This document shows, piece after piece, positions 63,705-64,000 of a stretch of 64,000 bases of DNA. The DNA comes from Oceanobacillus indicireducens (lineage in GTDB: Bacteria; Bacillota; Bacilli; Bacillales; Amphibacillaceae): assembly GCF_014647195.1 (NCBI RefSeq), contig NZ_BMOS01000020.1:1-64000 (forward strand). The letters are read 5' to 3'. The translations under genes and the position numbers were made by a program. Positions within the stretch are counted from its first letter, which is position 1. Every line of letters starts with the position of its first letter. The notes beneath the pieces were generated by a model, which saw only the letters and a list, made by a program, of their open reading frames with translations, ran no database searches and was not told where the DNA came from.

Positions 63705-64000
63705 TGGCTTCTCCATGGCATTTTGGAAATACCACTGTTAGAAATCCAGTGAGAATAAGGGATGGCTTAATTGTCATGAAAAACCCGACTCTTAACGGTA
63801 ATCTCATAGGCAAAAACCAAGAGAGCTTATTAGCATACGAACTCAATAAAGCTGGGGTTATAAAATTGGGTACCAAACCAGACTTCTTTGGACGAAAATG
63901 GAGAGCTTGTTTTTCTCAATTGGGATTTATTACTCATAAATTTAAAAGGAACTTAAGATCAGGTGAAATGGATCCTAAAATTCATGAAGTAGTTAAAGAG
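63705..64000 (+). CDS. AlwI-like type IIS restriction endonuclease (3' truncated by window)
   Basis: Ninety-eight codons are visible before the window ends. The start MASPWHFGNTTVRNPVRIRD and GRKWRACFSQLGFIT resemble the N-terminal region of the AlwI family of type IIS endonucleases (AlwI, PleI, MlyI and N.BstNBI relatives). GAGGTGAGA precedes the ATG, 18 bases after the stop of the two-domain methyltransferase. Type IIS cutters need methylation of two different strand sequences, which fits that partner. The catalytic part is outside the window, so activity and specificity cannot be judged; AlwI itself cuts next to GGATC. Confidence 0.75.

Overview
The window looks like chromosomal DNA of a low-GC, Gram-positive, endospore-former-type Bacillales. 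An Oceanobacillus/Virgibacillus-like Bacillaceae is my best guess; no rRNA or marker gene is present to settle it. Reasons are AT-rich intergenic DNA, strong GGAGG-type ribosome binding sites, frequent TTG/GTG starts, lipoprotein signal peptides, and Bacillus-style regulation (NiaR, GabR, PadR-HAAS, a guanine riboswitch on xpt-pbuX, a secreted barnase with barstar).

Layout. 1-7.4 kb: the end of a NupC nucleoside transporter, an MFS exporter, small membrane proteins, a lipid-anchored barnase with its barstar inhibitor, and a PlsY-type acyltransferase. 7.5-16.5 kb: two uncharacterised genes followed by a complete type I restriction-modification operon (hsdM-hsdS-hsdR, minus strand). 16.5-21.2 kb: niaR facing nadC, with nadC followed closely by a TAXI-type TRAP transporter. 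21.2-34 kb: GT8 glycosyltransferase, two carbamoylase-type amidohydrolases, a deaminase, a DMT exporter, gabR facing gabT-gabD, and an operon of an SSS symporter, a small membrane protein, an amidohydrolase and an M20 deacylase. 34.5-39 kb: xpt-pbuX behind a guanine riboswitch and an unusually long GC-rich structured leader, surrounded by decayed genes (PepSY, alcohol dehydrogenase, PIN domain). 39.5-44 kb: PadR-HAAS module, PTS IIA, and an SLC13/TrkA-C permease with a six-copy 52-bp tandem repeat upstream.

44.5-54.3 kb is the most coherent system: a flavin-based extracellular electron transfer (FLEET) locus like the Listeria lmo2634-lmo2641 region. The minus arm holds ndh2 (fused to a DoxX-like membrane part), eetA, eetB and dmkB. 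The plus arm holds the twice-flavinylated lipoprotein pplA, the FMN transferase fmnB (ApbE), dmkA, and an ECF module (two ATPases plus EcfT). The two arms diverge from one intergenic region. In it I find two sigmaA-like promoters, each with a Rex-like operator just downstream of or touching its -10 box, which would tie the pathway to the NADH/NAD+ ratio.

54.4-64 kb: a LiaF-like protein, an exported subtilisin-family protein whose catalytic Asp appears to be Glu, a three-copy repeat, a NERD-helicase, a globin fragment, and a type IIS-like restriction locus. That locus has a small SHPPYW methyltransferase with a probable ATT start, a double-domain D12 adenine methyltransferase of the M.FokI layout, and the start of an AlwI-like endonuclease cut by the window end.

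Functions are assigned from visible motifs and remembered family features only; no search was run.
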